From: an uncultured Bacilli bacterium
GTDB lineage: Bacteria; Bacillota_I; Bacilli_A; RF39; UBA660
Assembly: GCA_910585915.1 (NCBI GenBank)
Contig: CAJUGF010000037.1
Location: 1-13,923 of the forward strand
Length of the DNA stretch: 13,923 nt
Direction: 5' to 3'
Numbering within the stretch: the stretch's first letter is position 1; every line of letters begins with the position of its first letter. Under the pieces are notes generated by a model. It made no database searches and had not been told where the DNA came from. It saw only the letters and a list, made by a program, of their open reading frames with translations. This document shows, piece by piece, positions 7,529-13,923 of this stretch. Made by a program: the position numbers and the translations under genes.

Positions 7529-8176
7529 ATGAATAATTATGATTTACTTAAAAATGATAAAGAATTAAATAGTATTATTGATTCAATAAATAAAGTTAAT
7601 GAAAATAATTTACTAGCCTGTCATGGAAGATACCATACAACATTTGTAATAAACACTATTGAGAACTTACTAACAAAACTTAATTTCGAGGAAAATATCA
7701 TCGAATTAGGAAAAATTGCTGGTCTATTACATGATATAGGTACAATAGAAGGTAAAAAAGGACACGCACATCGAAGTAGTGAAATGTGCAAACACTTCCT
7801 AGCTAAAACAAAACTATCACAAGAAAGCAAAGATGTAATAATTCATGCAATTGAAGACCATTCAAACGGGAATGAAATAAATAGTCCAATTGGCGCAGCT
7901 CTTTTACTTGCAGATAAAATTGATATTTCAAAAAATAGAGTTTTAGAACTAGGAAAACAAGATCGTTGGCATAACAATTGGTTAAATATTGAAGAAACTA
8001 TTTTAACTGTTGAAGATAAAAATATAATAATAAATTATATTGTAAATGATAAATTTTCTAGAGAAATATTATTAGAAGAATGGAAAAAAGGAATAACAAA
8101 ACCTATTAAAGCTAGTAACTATTTTGGCTGTAATTGTATTTTTCAACTTAATGGAAATATAGTTGATTTAACTTAG
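7529..8176 (+). CDS. HD-domain metal-dependent phosphohydrolase
   Basis: Probable cytoplasmic phosphohydrolase acting on a nucleotide or other phosphate ester. The 215 residues carry the HD metal-binding set: His36 (HGRYH), His68-Asp69 (LLHDIG), His79/His81 (GHAHR), His106/His111 (HAIEDH) and Asp129 (LLADKID), all within about 30-135. The C-terminal 80 residues are not recognised. There are no membrane segments or fused partner domains. Start ATG at 7529 has GGAGA 8 nt upstream. It is monocistronic, has its own promoter with a palindromic operator, and is bounded by near-identical direct repeats, which suggests acquisition as a unit. The HD fold is convincing; the substrate is unknown. Confidence 0.85.
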   Translation: MNNYDLLKNDKELNSIIDSINKVNENNLLACHGRYHTTFVINTIENLLTKLNFEENIIELGKIAGLLHDIGTIEGKKGHAHRSSEMCKHFLAKTKLSQESKDVIIHAIEDHSNGNEINSPIGAALLLADKIDISKNRVLELGKQDRWHNNWLNIEETILTVEDKNIIINYIVNDKFSREILLEEWKKGITKPIKASNYFGCNCIFQLNGNIVDLT

Positions 8177-8255
8177 AACAATTTGAGCAAATGAATTATA
8201 ATTGGGTTTTAATATTATTCTTTAAATTTTAAATTATGCAATCTGCTACATGCTT

Positions 8256-8320
8256 CATAATAAGGGTAATACTATACCTTATTATGACGAGGACTTTAGT
8301 GGCTAAAGCCACTAGTCTCG
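8256..8320 (+). ncRNA. Two strong hairpins in the HD-gene 3' region (structured RNA candidate)
   Basis: Hairpin A pairs CATAATAAG (8256-8264) with CTTATTATG (8278-8286), extended by G8265-C8277. Hairpin B spans 8288-8320: AGTGGC (8298-8303) with GCCACT (8308-8313) around a TAAA loop, continued by GACT/AGTC and CGA/TCG with small bulges. CTTTAG-TGG-CTAAAG (8294-8308) offers a competing hairpin that would exclude part of B. Followed at 8339 by an intrinsic terminator. It could be a long structured 3' UTR or a small RNA; no known family is recognised. Confidence 0.5.
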
Positions 8321-8338
8321 CACATTAGACTAAACTTT

Positions 8339-8367
8339 AATACTGTGCAATGTCATAGTATTTTTTT
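8339..8367 (+). terminator. Intrinsic terminator of the HD-gene unit
   Basis: AATACTGTG (8339-8347) pairs with CATAGTATT (8354-8362) with one G-U wobble around a 6-nt loop; the stem runs into a T-tract (8361-8367). It is 163 nt after the HD stop codon, so transcripts would carry the hairpins between. Confidence 0.75.
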
Positions 8368-8392
8368 ATATTTTAAATTAGTACATAAAAAA

Positions 8393-8425
8393 TTCCTGAT
8401 TTTACTACCAATTTACTACTTTTAA
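8393..8425. repeat. Direct repeat, right copy, flanking the HD-domain gene
   Basis: Same orientation as the left copy, 983 bp away. The 20-bp core at 8400-8419 is identical; TTCC before and TTTAA after also match. The right edge of the cassette lies just past the terminator, so promoter, gene, hairpins and terminator are all enclosed by the two copies. Confidence 0.75.
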
Positions 8426-8463
8426 GAGCAAAAATATAAGAAATTATAAAAAATATATGTGAA

Positions 8464-8525
8464 TTCTTACGAAAATAAAAATGTCGTAAACACCCATAAA
8501 TAAAGATTATAACGACATTTAAGAA
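8464..8525. repeat. Inverted repeat upstream of the LCP gene promoter
   Basis: Perfect 9-bp arms AAATGTCGT (8479-8487) and ACGACATTT (8512-8520) are 24 nt apart, with outer TTCTT (8464-8468) matching AAGAA (8521-8525). TTACGA (8467-8472) can also pair with TCGTAA (8485-8490). It lies about 80 bp upstream of the -35 box. On the minus strand the second arm runs into a T-rich stretch, but no minus-strand gene precedes it. Function unknown. Confidence 0.5.
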
Positions 8526-8601
8526 CTTATAAAAAAATAATCAAAAAATCACACTATTTTTTTATCAAAAACACAAAAAAATAATTATCCAAAAATGAAA
8601 G

Positions 8602-8630
8602 TTGAGAATAGTCAAAAATTATTGTATAAT
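8602..8630 (+). promoter_or_regulatory. Promoter of the LCP gene
   Basis: TTGAGA (8602-8607), 17-nt spacer, perfect TATAAT (8625-8630). Expected start near 8637, followed by the AGGGAG ribosome-binding site (8655-8660), 5 nt before the ATG at 8666. Confidence 0.82.
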
Positions 8631-8665
8631 AACGGTTAGAATAAAGAGGATGAAAGGGAGAAAAA

Positions 8666-10693
8666 ATGAAAAAAAGAAAAGAAAAATGGAAAGCAGCTAG
8701 CAAATCAAAAAGAATAATCTTTATTTTATTAACAATAGGAGCAATTATTACTTATATACTATTTGCCAAAAGCTTATTAAGTTTAGTAGGGATTGAAACC
8801 ACAATAAGATACATTATTTTAGGAATATTTCTAATTTGGATAATATTCTATCTCTTTTGGGGAGTTCACCTATTTTCAAGAAAAAAAACATTTATCTTGG
8901 TTAGTATAATTACCACATTATTAATACCACTATTTGGAGTCTCTTCTTACTTCATTGATAAAATGTATGGAAAACTAGAAAACTTTACACTAAAAGAAAC
9001 ATCTACTTATACTAGTGTATTATTAGCACTAAAAGATACAGAGATAACCAATTCTTCAAAACTTGGAATGATATCAAATGAAAATGATCGAGAAGGATAC
9101 ATCCTAGCCAAAGAATTAATACAAAAAGAAAAATTAGAACAAGAAATCATATCTTATGATGACTTCTTAATTATGTTAAATGCGCTATATAATAAAGAAG
9201 TAGATGGTATTTTTCTATCAGGAAATTATAAAATTCTATTTGGAAATGAAGACAACTATCAACAAATTGGTGAAGAAACAAAAATAGTTTATTCTTATAG
9301 TAAAGAAATGAAAAACGAAGAAAGTAAATTAACATCAACCAAAAAACTAACTGAACCATTTACAGTATTAGTATTGGGAGTAGATTCAGAAAGTCAAGGA
9401 GGATTAAATCCCAATGCTGCATTTAATGGTGATACCTTAATGTTGATTACATTTAATCCAAATACCCTTTCAGCAACCATGTTTAGTATTCCAAGAGATA
9501 TGTATGTTCCAATAGCTTGTAATGGAAACAAGTACAATAAAATTAACTCAGCTGCTGCATATGGAACAACATGTGTTATTAACACTATAAAACAGATGAC
9601 AGACATTGATATTGATTACTTTGTAAAAGTTAACTTTAAAGGTGTCGTAGATTTAGTTGATGCCTTAGGAGGAATTAATGTAGACGTTGAAGCTCCAAAT
9701 TATGATTATGATAAGGCTCACAAAGGATTAGTATGTGAACAAGATTCCCAAAGAAGATTTGGAGAAAATCTAATTTGTATTAATCCAGGAGAAAATGTTC
9801 ATCTAAATGGAGAACAAGCACTGGCTTATGCAAGATGTAGGCATTTATATACACTTTCTGATATTGCTAGAAATAAACACCAACAAGCTATTTTAGAAGC
9901 CGTTGCCAAAAAACTAGTACATTTTTCTAACTTTAGCGAATTTGAGAAATTACTAGATACGATTAGTAATAATATCGCAACCAATATGCAAACAACACAA
10001 ATATTATCATTCTATCAAACCATAAAAAACATGCTAATTAACACATTGAATGGAGAAGATTTCATTACAATTCAAAAAACATATTTAGAATATTATAGTT
10101 TGCCAGTATACTTACCAGCAAGCAATACAACAACCAGTGCTCTAGGATATTATCCAAACTCACTAAAAGCAATTACCAATGCTATGAAAGAAAATTTAGG
10201 AATTGCCAAACCAGAAACGGTAAAAACCTTTAAATATGATTTTAATACTGACTATGAATACTCTAGTGAAGTTATTGGAAAAGGAATTCGAAGTGGAAAC
10301 ACACTAGCCCTTATGCCTAATTTAAGTGGTCAATCAGTAAGTTATGCAGAAAATTGGGCTTCAAGTCATGGAATAACACTACATAAAGAATTTATAGAAA
10401 GTGAATCTATTCCAGGTATAATAGTCAATCAAAGTATTCATGAAGGAACATTATTAAACAGTGTTTCAAACGTTACAATATATATTAGTAAAGCAAGAAA
10501 AGATACAACCAATAATACAAATTCAAAAGACGACGATGATGAACAAAATAATTCAATTGACTCAAACATTCCTGGACTCCCTTCAGATAATGACAACAAA
10601 GATCCAGAGGATAACAATGAAACAGACAATAATAACAAAGACGACACCGAAACAGAAGATGGATCTAATATAGATATTCCTGGAGCACCATAA
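8666..10693 (+). CDS. LytR-CpsA-Psr family wall-glycopolymer ligase with three N-terminal helices and a C-terminal PASTA domain
   Basis: LCP enzymes transfer lipid-linked wall polymers onto peptidoglycan outside the membrane. Of 675 residues, three membrane helices (about 16-34, 45-66, 75-97) are followed by an extracytoplasmic accessory region (100-228) and the LCP domain (about 232-412): Asp256 in NGDTLML, Arg277 in SIPRDMYV, NKINSAAAYG, LVDALGGINVDV, and GEQALAYARCRH...SDIARNKHQQ. In the last motif Arg402 is kept, but His405 stands where many relatives have a second Arg. Residues 545-609 form a PASTA domain (MPNLSGQSVSYAENWASSHG ... VNQSIHEGTLL ... VTIYIS), which binds peptidoglycan or muropeptides in other proteins. 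The tail (610-675) is Asp/Asn-rich and disordered, with IPG motifs. Its own promoter and terminator make it monocistronic. It likely finishes the polymer made by loci such as the one at 65-2933. Confidence 0.93.
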   Translation: MKKRKEKWKAASKSKRIIFILLTIGAIITYILFAKSLLSLVGIETTIRYIILGIFLIWIIFYLFWGVHLFSRKKTFILVSIITTLLIPLFGVSSYFIDKMYGKLENFTLKETSTYTSVLLALKDTEITNSSKLGMISNENDREGYILAKELIQKEKLEQEIISYDDFLIMLNALYNKEVDGIFLSGNYKILFGNEDNYQQIGEETKIVYSYSKEMKNEESKLTSTKKLTEPFTVLVLGVDSESQGGLNPNAAFNGDTLMLITFNPNTLSATMFSIPRDMYVPIACNGNKYNKINSAAAYGTTCVINTIKQMTDIDIDYFVKVNFKGVVDLVDALGGINVDVEAPNYDYDKAHKGLVCEQDSQRRFGENLICINPGENVHLNGEQALAYARCRHLYTLSDIARNKHQQAILEAVAKKLVHFSNFSEFEKLLDTISNNIATNMQTTQILSFYQTIKNMLINTLNGEDFITIQKTYLEYYSLPVYLPASNTTTSALGYYPNSLKAITNAMKENLGIAKPETVKTFKYDFNTDYEYSSEVIGKGIRSGNTLALMPNLSGQSVSYAENWASSHGITLHKEFIESESIPGIIVNQSIHEGTLLNSVSNVTIYISKARKDTTNNTNSKDDDDEQNNSIDSNIPGLPSDNDNKDPEDNNETDNNNKDDTETEDGSNIDIPGAP

Positions 10694-10714
10694 AAGCCTT
10701 TCTGGCTTTTTTTT
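10692..10714 (+). terminator. Intrinsic terminator after the LCP gene, partly bidirectional
   Basis: AAAAGCC (10692-10698), loop TTTCT, GGCTTTT (10704-10710) and T-run to 10714. The stem overlaps the LCP stop codon. On the minus strand the same stem is followed by only four T, so it may also stop tsaD transcripts, less efficiently. Confidence 0.9.
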
Positions 10715-10746
10715 ATATAGAAATTTACCACAAAAAAAAACAATTT

Positions 10747-11784
10747 CTAATCTTGAAACTGTCTCATTTGCTCAACATACTTTGTAATATCAAAAGTGCT
10801 TTCTGCATTTAAATCATAAGAAGAAAACAACTTCTTTTGATATAAAGGATACGCTGCTGCACCAATCATAGCAGCATTATCAGTACAATATTTAAATGAA
10901 GGCACATGGAAATGAACTCCATACTTATTAGCCAAAACTTGCATTTCATTTCTTAAATAACGATTTGCAGATACACCTCCAGCTAATATTAATTCCTTTA
11001 TCCCTGTTCTATTTAGAGCTAATTCAACTTTTCTTATTAACTCATCAATCGCCACAACCTCAAAACTTTTAGCCAAATCTGCCTTACGAATTTCATGCCC
11101 ACGTTGCAATTCATTATGCACCAAATTAATTACAGCACTCTTAAGTCCACTAAAACTAAAATTATAAGAATCATTATTCATTGGCTTTGGTAAATTATAA
11201 GTTGGTTCTCCTTCTTTAGCCAATTTATCTATTTGCGGTCCACCAGGATACTTTAACCCAAGAACTCGTGCCACTTTATCATAGACTTCTCCAATTGCAT
11301 CATCAATCGTACTTCCAAGAATTTCCATATCATAAGCACTATTCATTAAAACAAGATCCGTATGTCCTCCACTAACAATTAACGCCAAAAGAGGATAATG
11401 CATTTCACTCTCTAAACGATTTGCAAAAATATGACCCATTGTATGATTTACAGCAATCAAAGGCTTATCATATACCATTGACAAAACTTTTGCACACTCC
11501 ACTCCAACTAGTAAGCTTCCAAGAAGTCCAGGTGCATAAGTAACCGCAATCGCATTAATATCTTGAATATCAATCTGAGCCTTTTTTAAAGTATCTTCAA
11601 AAACCATTGTAATATTTTCTGTGTGCATACGAGAAGCAATCTCAGGAACCACCCCGCCAAAATTAGCATGAGTATCCATTTGTGTCAAAACCGTCATAGA
11701 TAAAACCTCACAACCATTTTTAACAAGAGCCATACTAGTCTCATCACAAGAAGTTTCAATGGCTAAAATAATAACATCATTCAT
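10747..11784 (-). CDS. tsaD: tRNA N6-threonylcarbamoyladenosine transferase TsaD
   Basis: Catalytic subunit that moves the threonylcarbamoyl group from threonylcarbamoyl-AMP to A37 of ANN-decoding tRNAs, working with TsaB and TsaE. From the chosen ATG (11782-11784) it has 345 residues, normal for the family. Visible signatures: AIETSCDETS (8-17), GGVVPEIASR, the metal-binding His114 and His118 in NHTMGHIFAN, SGGHTDLVLM, and CTDNAAMIGAAAY near the C-terminus. A GTG at 11788-11790 would add two residues but lies only 3 nt from the GAGGT ribosome-binding site, whereas the ATG is 9 nt away. It overlaps rimI by 8 nt, so translation is likely coupled. Last gene of the tsaE-tsaB-rimI-tsaD operon. 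Confidence 0.97.
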   Translation of the reverse strand: MNDVIILAIETSCDETSMALVKNGCEVLSMTVLTQMDTHANFGGVVPEIASRMHTENITMVFEDTLKKAQIDIQDINAIAVTYAPGLLGSLLVGVECAKVLSMVYDKPLIAVNHTMGHIFANRLESEMHYPLLALIVSGGHTDLVLMNSAYDMEILGSTIDDAIGEVYDKVARVLGLKYPGGPQIDKLAKEGEPTYNLPKPMNNDSYNFSFSGLKSAVINLVHNELQRGHEIRKADLAKSFEVVAIDELIRKVELALNRTGIKELILAGGVSANRYLRNEMQVLANKYGVHFHVPSFKYCTDNAAMIGAAAYPLYQKKLFSSYDLNAESTFDITKYVEQMRQFQD

Positions 11785-12211
11785 GATCACTACACCTCTT
11801 TCCTAACAAATAAGCATCCTTATCTCCATAATAGCCTTTTCGTGTACATTCTACTTCAAAGCCAAAATTTCGATATAAATGAAGAGCAACAACATTGTCT
11901 ACAGCAACTTCTAAAGTAAAAAGTTCAACATTTAAAGACACACAACCAAACATAAAATTAAGAAGACGACTGGCAACTTTTCGCCCCCGAGCTGCTTCTA
12001 TAACATAAAGATCAACAATATCTACTGTTTCATAAAACTCTGTAATAGTCAAAAAACCAACCACCCGCTGATCTTCCTCTGCTACAAACGCCTTAAAATA
12101 ATCCTGATGAAACAAAAATTCCAAATTATTAAGTTTCTTATAATCCTCATGAAGCATTGTCCCTAATTCATAGATAGTTGGAATATCTTCAAAAGAAGCT
12201 TTCCGAATCAT
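11777..12211 (-). CDS. rimI: Ribosomal protein S18 alanine N-acetyltransferase RimI (GNAT)
   Basis: A 144-residue GNAT-fold acetyltransferase that uses acetyl-CoA to modify protein N-termini, classically ribosomal protein S18. The acetyl-CoA loop is RGRKVAS (motif A), followed by the RimI-type LEVAVDNVVALHLYRNFGF and RKGYYGDKDAYLL. Its start overlaps the tsaB stop in an ATGA, with GAGGT just upstream inside tsaB; its end overlaps tsaD. The position between tsaB and tsaD is the standard Bacillota arrangement (ydiBCDE in B. subtilis). Substrate assignment rests on family and context. Confidence 0.9.
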   Translation of the reverse strand: MIRKASFEDIPTIYELGTMLHEDYKKLNNLEFLFHQDYFKAFVAEEDQRVVGFLTITEFYETVDIVDLYVIEAARGRKVASRLLNFMFGCVSLNVELFTLEVAVDNVVALHLYRNFGFEVECTRKGYYGDKDAYLLGKRCSDHE

Positions 12212-12777
12212 TTCTGTACCTCAATCATTTTTACGTATAAAGGATTTACAGCATGAGGATTCATTATTGGTAGTGTTCTAGAGAAATCAAAAATTCGTTG
12301 ATAATCCAAGGAAACATCAACTAGAACCTTTCGTTCTTCACAAAAATCAGTAAAAGAATCCTTCTTTATATAAACATAGTCACTAACAAGTTCATCTAAA
12401 TCATTAAACTTGCCAACATAATATCCATTTTTTTCTGCCTCACCAAACCAAAAATACCCAGGATCTGTATTAGAAATTGCTTTAATTAAAATACTACTCA
12501 TTACACGAATAGGAATATTTAAAGTAAAGGCCAACATCTTAGCTATCGTAATACCCAAACGAATACCAGTAAAAGATCCTGGACCATTAATCACTATAAT
12601 ATCAGTAAGATCATGAACACTCAAAGATAATTCTTTTAAAAATTTGTCTAATAAAGGCATAATCACTGAACTATGTGAATTCCTCGCATTATCGTACTTT
12701 TTTTGAAAAAACTGCTGTTCCTGAAATAAAACAAAGTCTACACAATCAGAATGCGTATCAATATATAAAGTATTCAT
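12208..12777 (-). CDS. tsaB: tRNA threonylcarbamoyladenosine biosynthesis protein TsaB
   Basis: Non-catalytic, ASKHA-fold partner that holds TsaD and TsaE in the t6A synthesis complex. 189 residues from ATG at 12775-12777. It shows LYIDTHSD at the N-terminus and the diagnostic NGPGSFTGIRLGITIAKMLAF, with a shortened and divergent C-terminal half, as is usual in Bacillota. A TTG four codons earlier would fall inside the GGAGGT ribosome-binding site (12782-12787), so the ATG is the real start. It follows tsaE after 67 nt that hold a terminator-like hairpin, and overlaps rimI by 4 nt. Confidence 0.94.
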   Translation of the reverse strand: MNTLYIDTHSDCVDFVLFQEQQFFQKKYDNARNSHSSVIMPLLDKFLKELSLSVHDLTDIIVINGPGSFTGIRLGITIAKMLAFTLNIPIRVMSSILIKAISNTDPGYFWFGEAEKNGYYVGKFNDLDELVSDYVYIKKDSFTDFCEERKVLVDVSLDYQRIFDFSRTLPIMNPHAVNPLYVKMIEVQK

Positions 12778-12816
12778 AAATACCTCCAATACTTCAAATT
12801 ACACTTTATCTTTGAG

Positions 12817-12847
12817 AAAAAAAGAAACTCTCACATAAAAGAGTCTA
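12817..12847 (-). terminator. Terminator-like hairpin between tsaE and tsaB
   Basis: Minus strand: AGACTCT, 8-nt loop, AGAGTTT (one G-U pair), a C, then seven T (12817-12823). The stem starts at the tsaE stop codon. It may partly uncouple tsaE from tsaB-rimI-tsaD, or act as a transcript 3' end for tsaE. Confidence 0.55.
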
Positions 12848-13297
12848 CAAAACGGAATTGCATAAATCCTCATAACGTTTTCCATATGGTTTAAAATACA
12901 ATACTCTGCTATTCTCATCAATTACTCTAAATTCCATGTCCAAACGTTCAGAAGGCAACATATCTGGAATCATATCTGCCCACTCAATAATGGTAACTCC
13001 ACTCTTTTCAAAATACTCATCAAGCCCAATACCACTTGCAGCATCCTCAATACGATAAACATCCATATGATACAAAGGCATTTCTCCGTTTAAATACTCT
13101 TTAACGATATTAAAAGTTGGAGAGGTAATATTATCTTCGATTCCCAAAGCCTGAGCAAAACCTTTTACAAACAAAGTCTTACCACTACCCAATTCTCCAT
13201 TCAAACAAATGACCATATTAGGAAATTTTTCACTTTCAATATTCTGTGCAATCTCTAACGTATCTGTTTCATTTCTAGATGTGTATTTGTAATCCAT
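12845..13297 (-). CDS. tsaE: tRNA threonylcarbamoyladenosine biosynthesis ATPase TsaE
   Basis: Small P-loop ATPase needed for turnover of the TsaBD complex in t6A synthesis. 150 residues with Walker A GELGSGKT (34-41), switch I-like SPTFNIVKEY (59-68), Walker B-region HMDVYRI (77-83) and IIEWAD (103-108), all hallmarks of TsaE. Start ATG has GGTGA 6 nt upstream and a promoter at 13315-13344. First gene of the operon, separated from the rRNA operon by a terminator. Confidence 0.96.
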   Translation of the reverse strand: MDYKYTSRNETDTLEIAQNIESEKFPNMVICLNGELGSGKTLFVKGFAQALGIEDNITSPTFNIVKEYLNGEMPLYHMDVYRIEDAASGIGLDEYFEKSGVTIIEWADMIPDMLPSERLDMEFRVIDENSRVLYFKPYGKRYEDLCNSVL

Positions 13298-13314
13298 TTT
13301 ATATCACCAACTAA

Positions 13315-13344
13315 ATTATAACAAAAGGATATAAATAAAGACAA
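13315..13344 (-). promoter_or_regulatory. Promoter of the tsaE operon
   Basis: Minus strand: TTGTCT (13339-13344), 18-nt spacer, TATAAT (13315-13320) preceded by TGT (extended -10). It lies 17 nt upstream of the tsaE start codon, giving a very short leader. Confidence 0.65.
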
Positions 13345-13384
13345 CAAGAATTATCCAAATTGACAAAAAAAGAATATAAAAAAC

Positions 13385-13408
13385 AAAAAAAGTGTCTTAA
13401 AAAACACT
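13385..13408 (-). terminator. Intrinsic terminator of the rRNA operon
   Basis: Minus strand: AGTGT (complement of 13404-13408), T-rich loop, ACACT (complement of 13391-13395), then a run of six T, G and more T. It lies 30-50 nt after the 5S gene. The 5S 3' end is itself followed by ten T (13428-13437). Confidence 0.7.
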
Positions 13409-13436
13409 ATAATTCCAAAATTAAAGCAAAAAAAAA

Positions 13437-13540
13437 ACTGGCAACTACCTATTTTCGCTTACACTATCGTCGGCGTACTAGTGCTTAACTTCTCTGTTCG
13501 GGATGGGAAGAGGTGTATCCACTAGGCTATCGTCACCAAT
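13437..13540 (-). rRNA. rrf: 5S ribosomal RNA
   Basis: On the minus strand TTGGTGAC...ACACCTCTTCCCATCCCGAAC...GAAGTTAAGC...GTTGCCAG gives the conserved 5S core (loop B/C and helix III sequences). The closing helix forms between TTGGTGAC and GTTGCCAG (8 pairs, extendable by A-T). Length is about 104 nt, shorter than the usual 115-120 and in the range known for Mollicutes. Exact ends are estimated from the helix. Confidence 0.95.
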
Positions 13541-13557
13541 AAAGGATTTTGTCCTTT
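13541..13557 (-). other. Hairpin in the 23S-5S spacer
   Basis: AAAGGA and TCCTTT form a perfect 6-bp stem around a 5-nt loop immediately before the 5S 5' end. It could be a processing stem for 5S maturation. The rest of the spacer (about 35 nt) carries no tRNA. Confidence 0.5.
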
Positions 13558-13591
13558 AAAAACAAGATAATGCATACTCATCAAAATTAAA

Positions 13592-13923
<332 letters not shown>

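Noticed and set aside
7417..8419. Peptide SKLVVK read on the minus strand of both direct repeats, which recalls C-termini of some phage integrases
   Set aside because: No integrase signature residues or longer open frame precede either copy, so an integrase remnant cannot be supported; only the DNA repeat is reported.
8479..8520. dif or integrase core site for the inverted repeat
   Set aside because: The 24-nt centre is far too long for a tyrosine-recombinase core (6-8 nt), and it does not resemble Bacillota dif sequences.
7065..8520. 12-bp match ATAACGACATTT at about 7065-7076 and 8509-8520
   Set aside because: The first copy is inside the coding start of the wall-protein gene; chance 12-mers are expected in a 14-kb AT-rich window.
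10718..10749. TAGAAATT/AATTTCTA inverted repeat between the LCP and tsaD genes
   Set aside because: The arms are AT-only apart from one pair, the loop is an A-run, and the stronger terminator at 10692-10714 explains the intergenic region.
65..12777. Mycoplasma genetic code (UGA = Trp)
   Set aside because: UGA ends several genes exactly at family-typical lengths and in ATGA overlaps, while Trp is encoded by UGG.

Overview
The window looks like a metagenome-assembled contig from an uncultured, low-GC Bacillota (Bacilli side, close to the RF39/Mollicutes-like gut lineages). The evidence is very AT-rich genes and spacers, Shine-Dalgarno sequences of the GGAGG/GAGGT type, a conserved tsaE-tsaB-rimI-tsaD operon in the Bacillus order, a LytR-CpsA-Psr protein, SH3/dockerin wall proteins, and a short 5S rRNA (about 104 nt). 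UGA is a true stop (it ends the TagH-like, Wzy-like, RimI and TsaB genes), so the genetic code is standard, not the Mycoplasma code. The lineage is an inference from gene content only. The contig edges are technical: bases 1-47 are an Illumina TruSeq/P5 adapter, and the right end stops inside a 23S rRNA gene, a common place for assemblies to break.

Layout, left to right. (1) 65-2933, minus strand: a surface-polysaccharide operon transcribed leftward as Wzy/O-antigen-ligase-like membrane protein, GT2 glycosyltransferase and TagH/Wzt-type ABC ATPase, with a good promoter at 2958-2986. (2) 3073-3431, minus: a frameshifted remnant of a beta-helix-repeat surface protein. (3) 3608-7098, minus: a two-gene wall operon made of a secreted SH3/glucosaminidase-like/dockerin protein followed by a membrane-anchored cadherin-like-domain protein with a charged cytoplasmic tail. 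The glucosaminidase-like region appears to carry its two halves in swapped order. (4) 7413-8425: one plus-strand HD-domain phosphohydrolase gene with its own promoter, a 10-bp operator-like palindrome, hairpins and an intrinsic terminator, all lying between two near-identical direct repeats that share a 20-bp core. This looks like a self-contained insertion cassette. (5) 8602-10714, plus: a promoter, a large three-helix LCP protein ending in a PASTA domain and acidic tail, and a terminator that also faces the convergent tsa operon. (6) 10747-13344, minus: the t6A tRNA-modification operon tsaE-tsaB-rimI-tsaD, with a terminator-like hairpin between tsaE and tsaB. (7) 13385-13923, minus: rRNA operon end (23S 3' part, 5S, terminator).

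Together, regions 1, 3 and 5 describe cell-envelope work: making and exporting a wall-linked glycopolymer, attaching it to peptidoglycan (LCP), and binding or trimming the wall (SH3/glucosaminidase/dockerin plus the anchored partner). Regions 6 and 7 are translation housekeeping. Region 4 is the accessory piece. I found no CRISPR array, tRNA, transposase or integrase gene. The features that most deserve a second look are the permuted glucosaminidase-like protein and the direct-repeat-bounded HD cassette.
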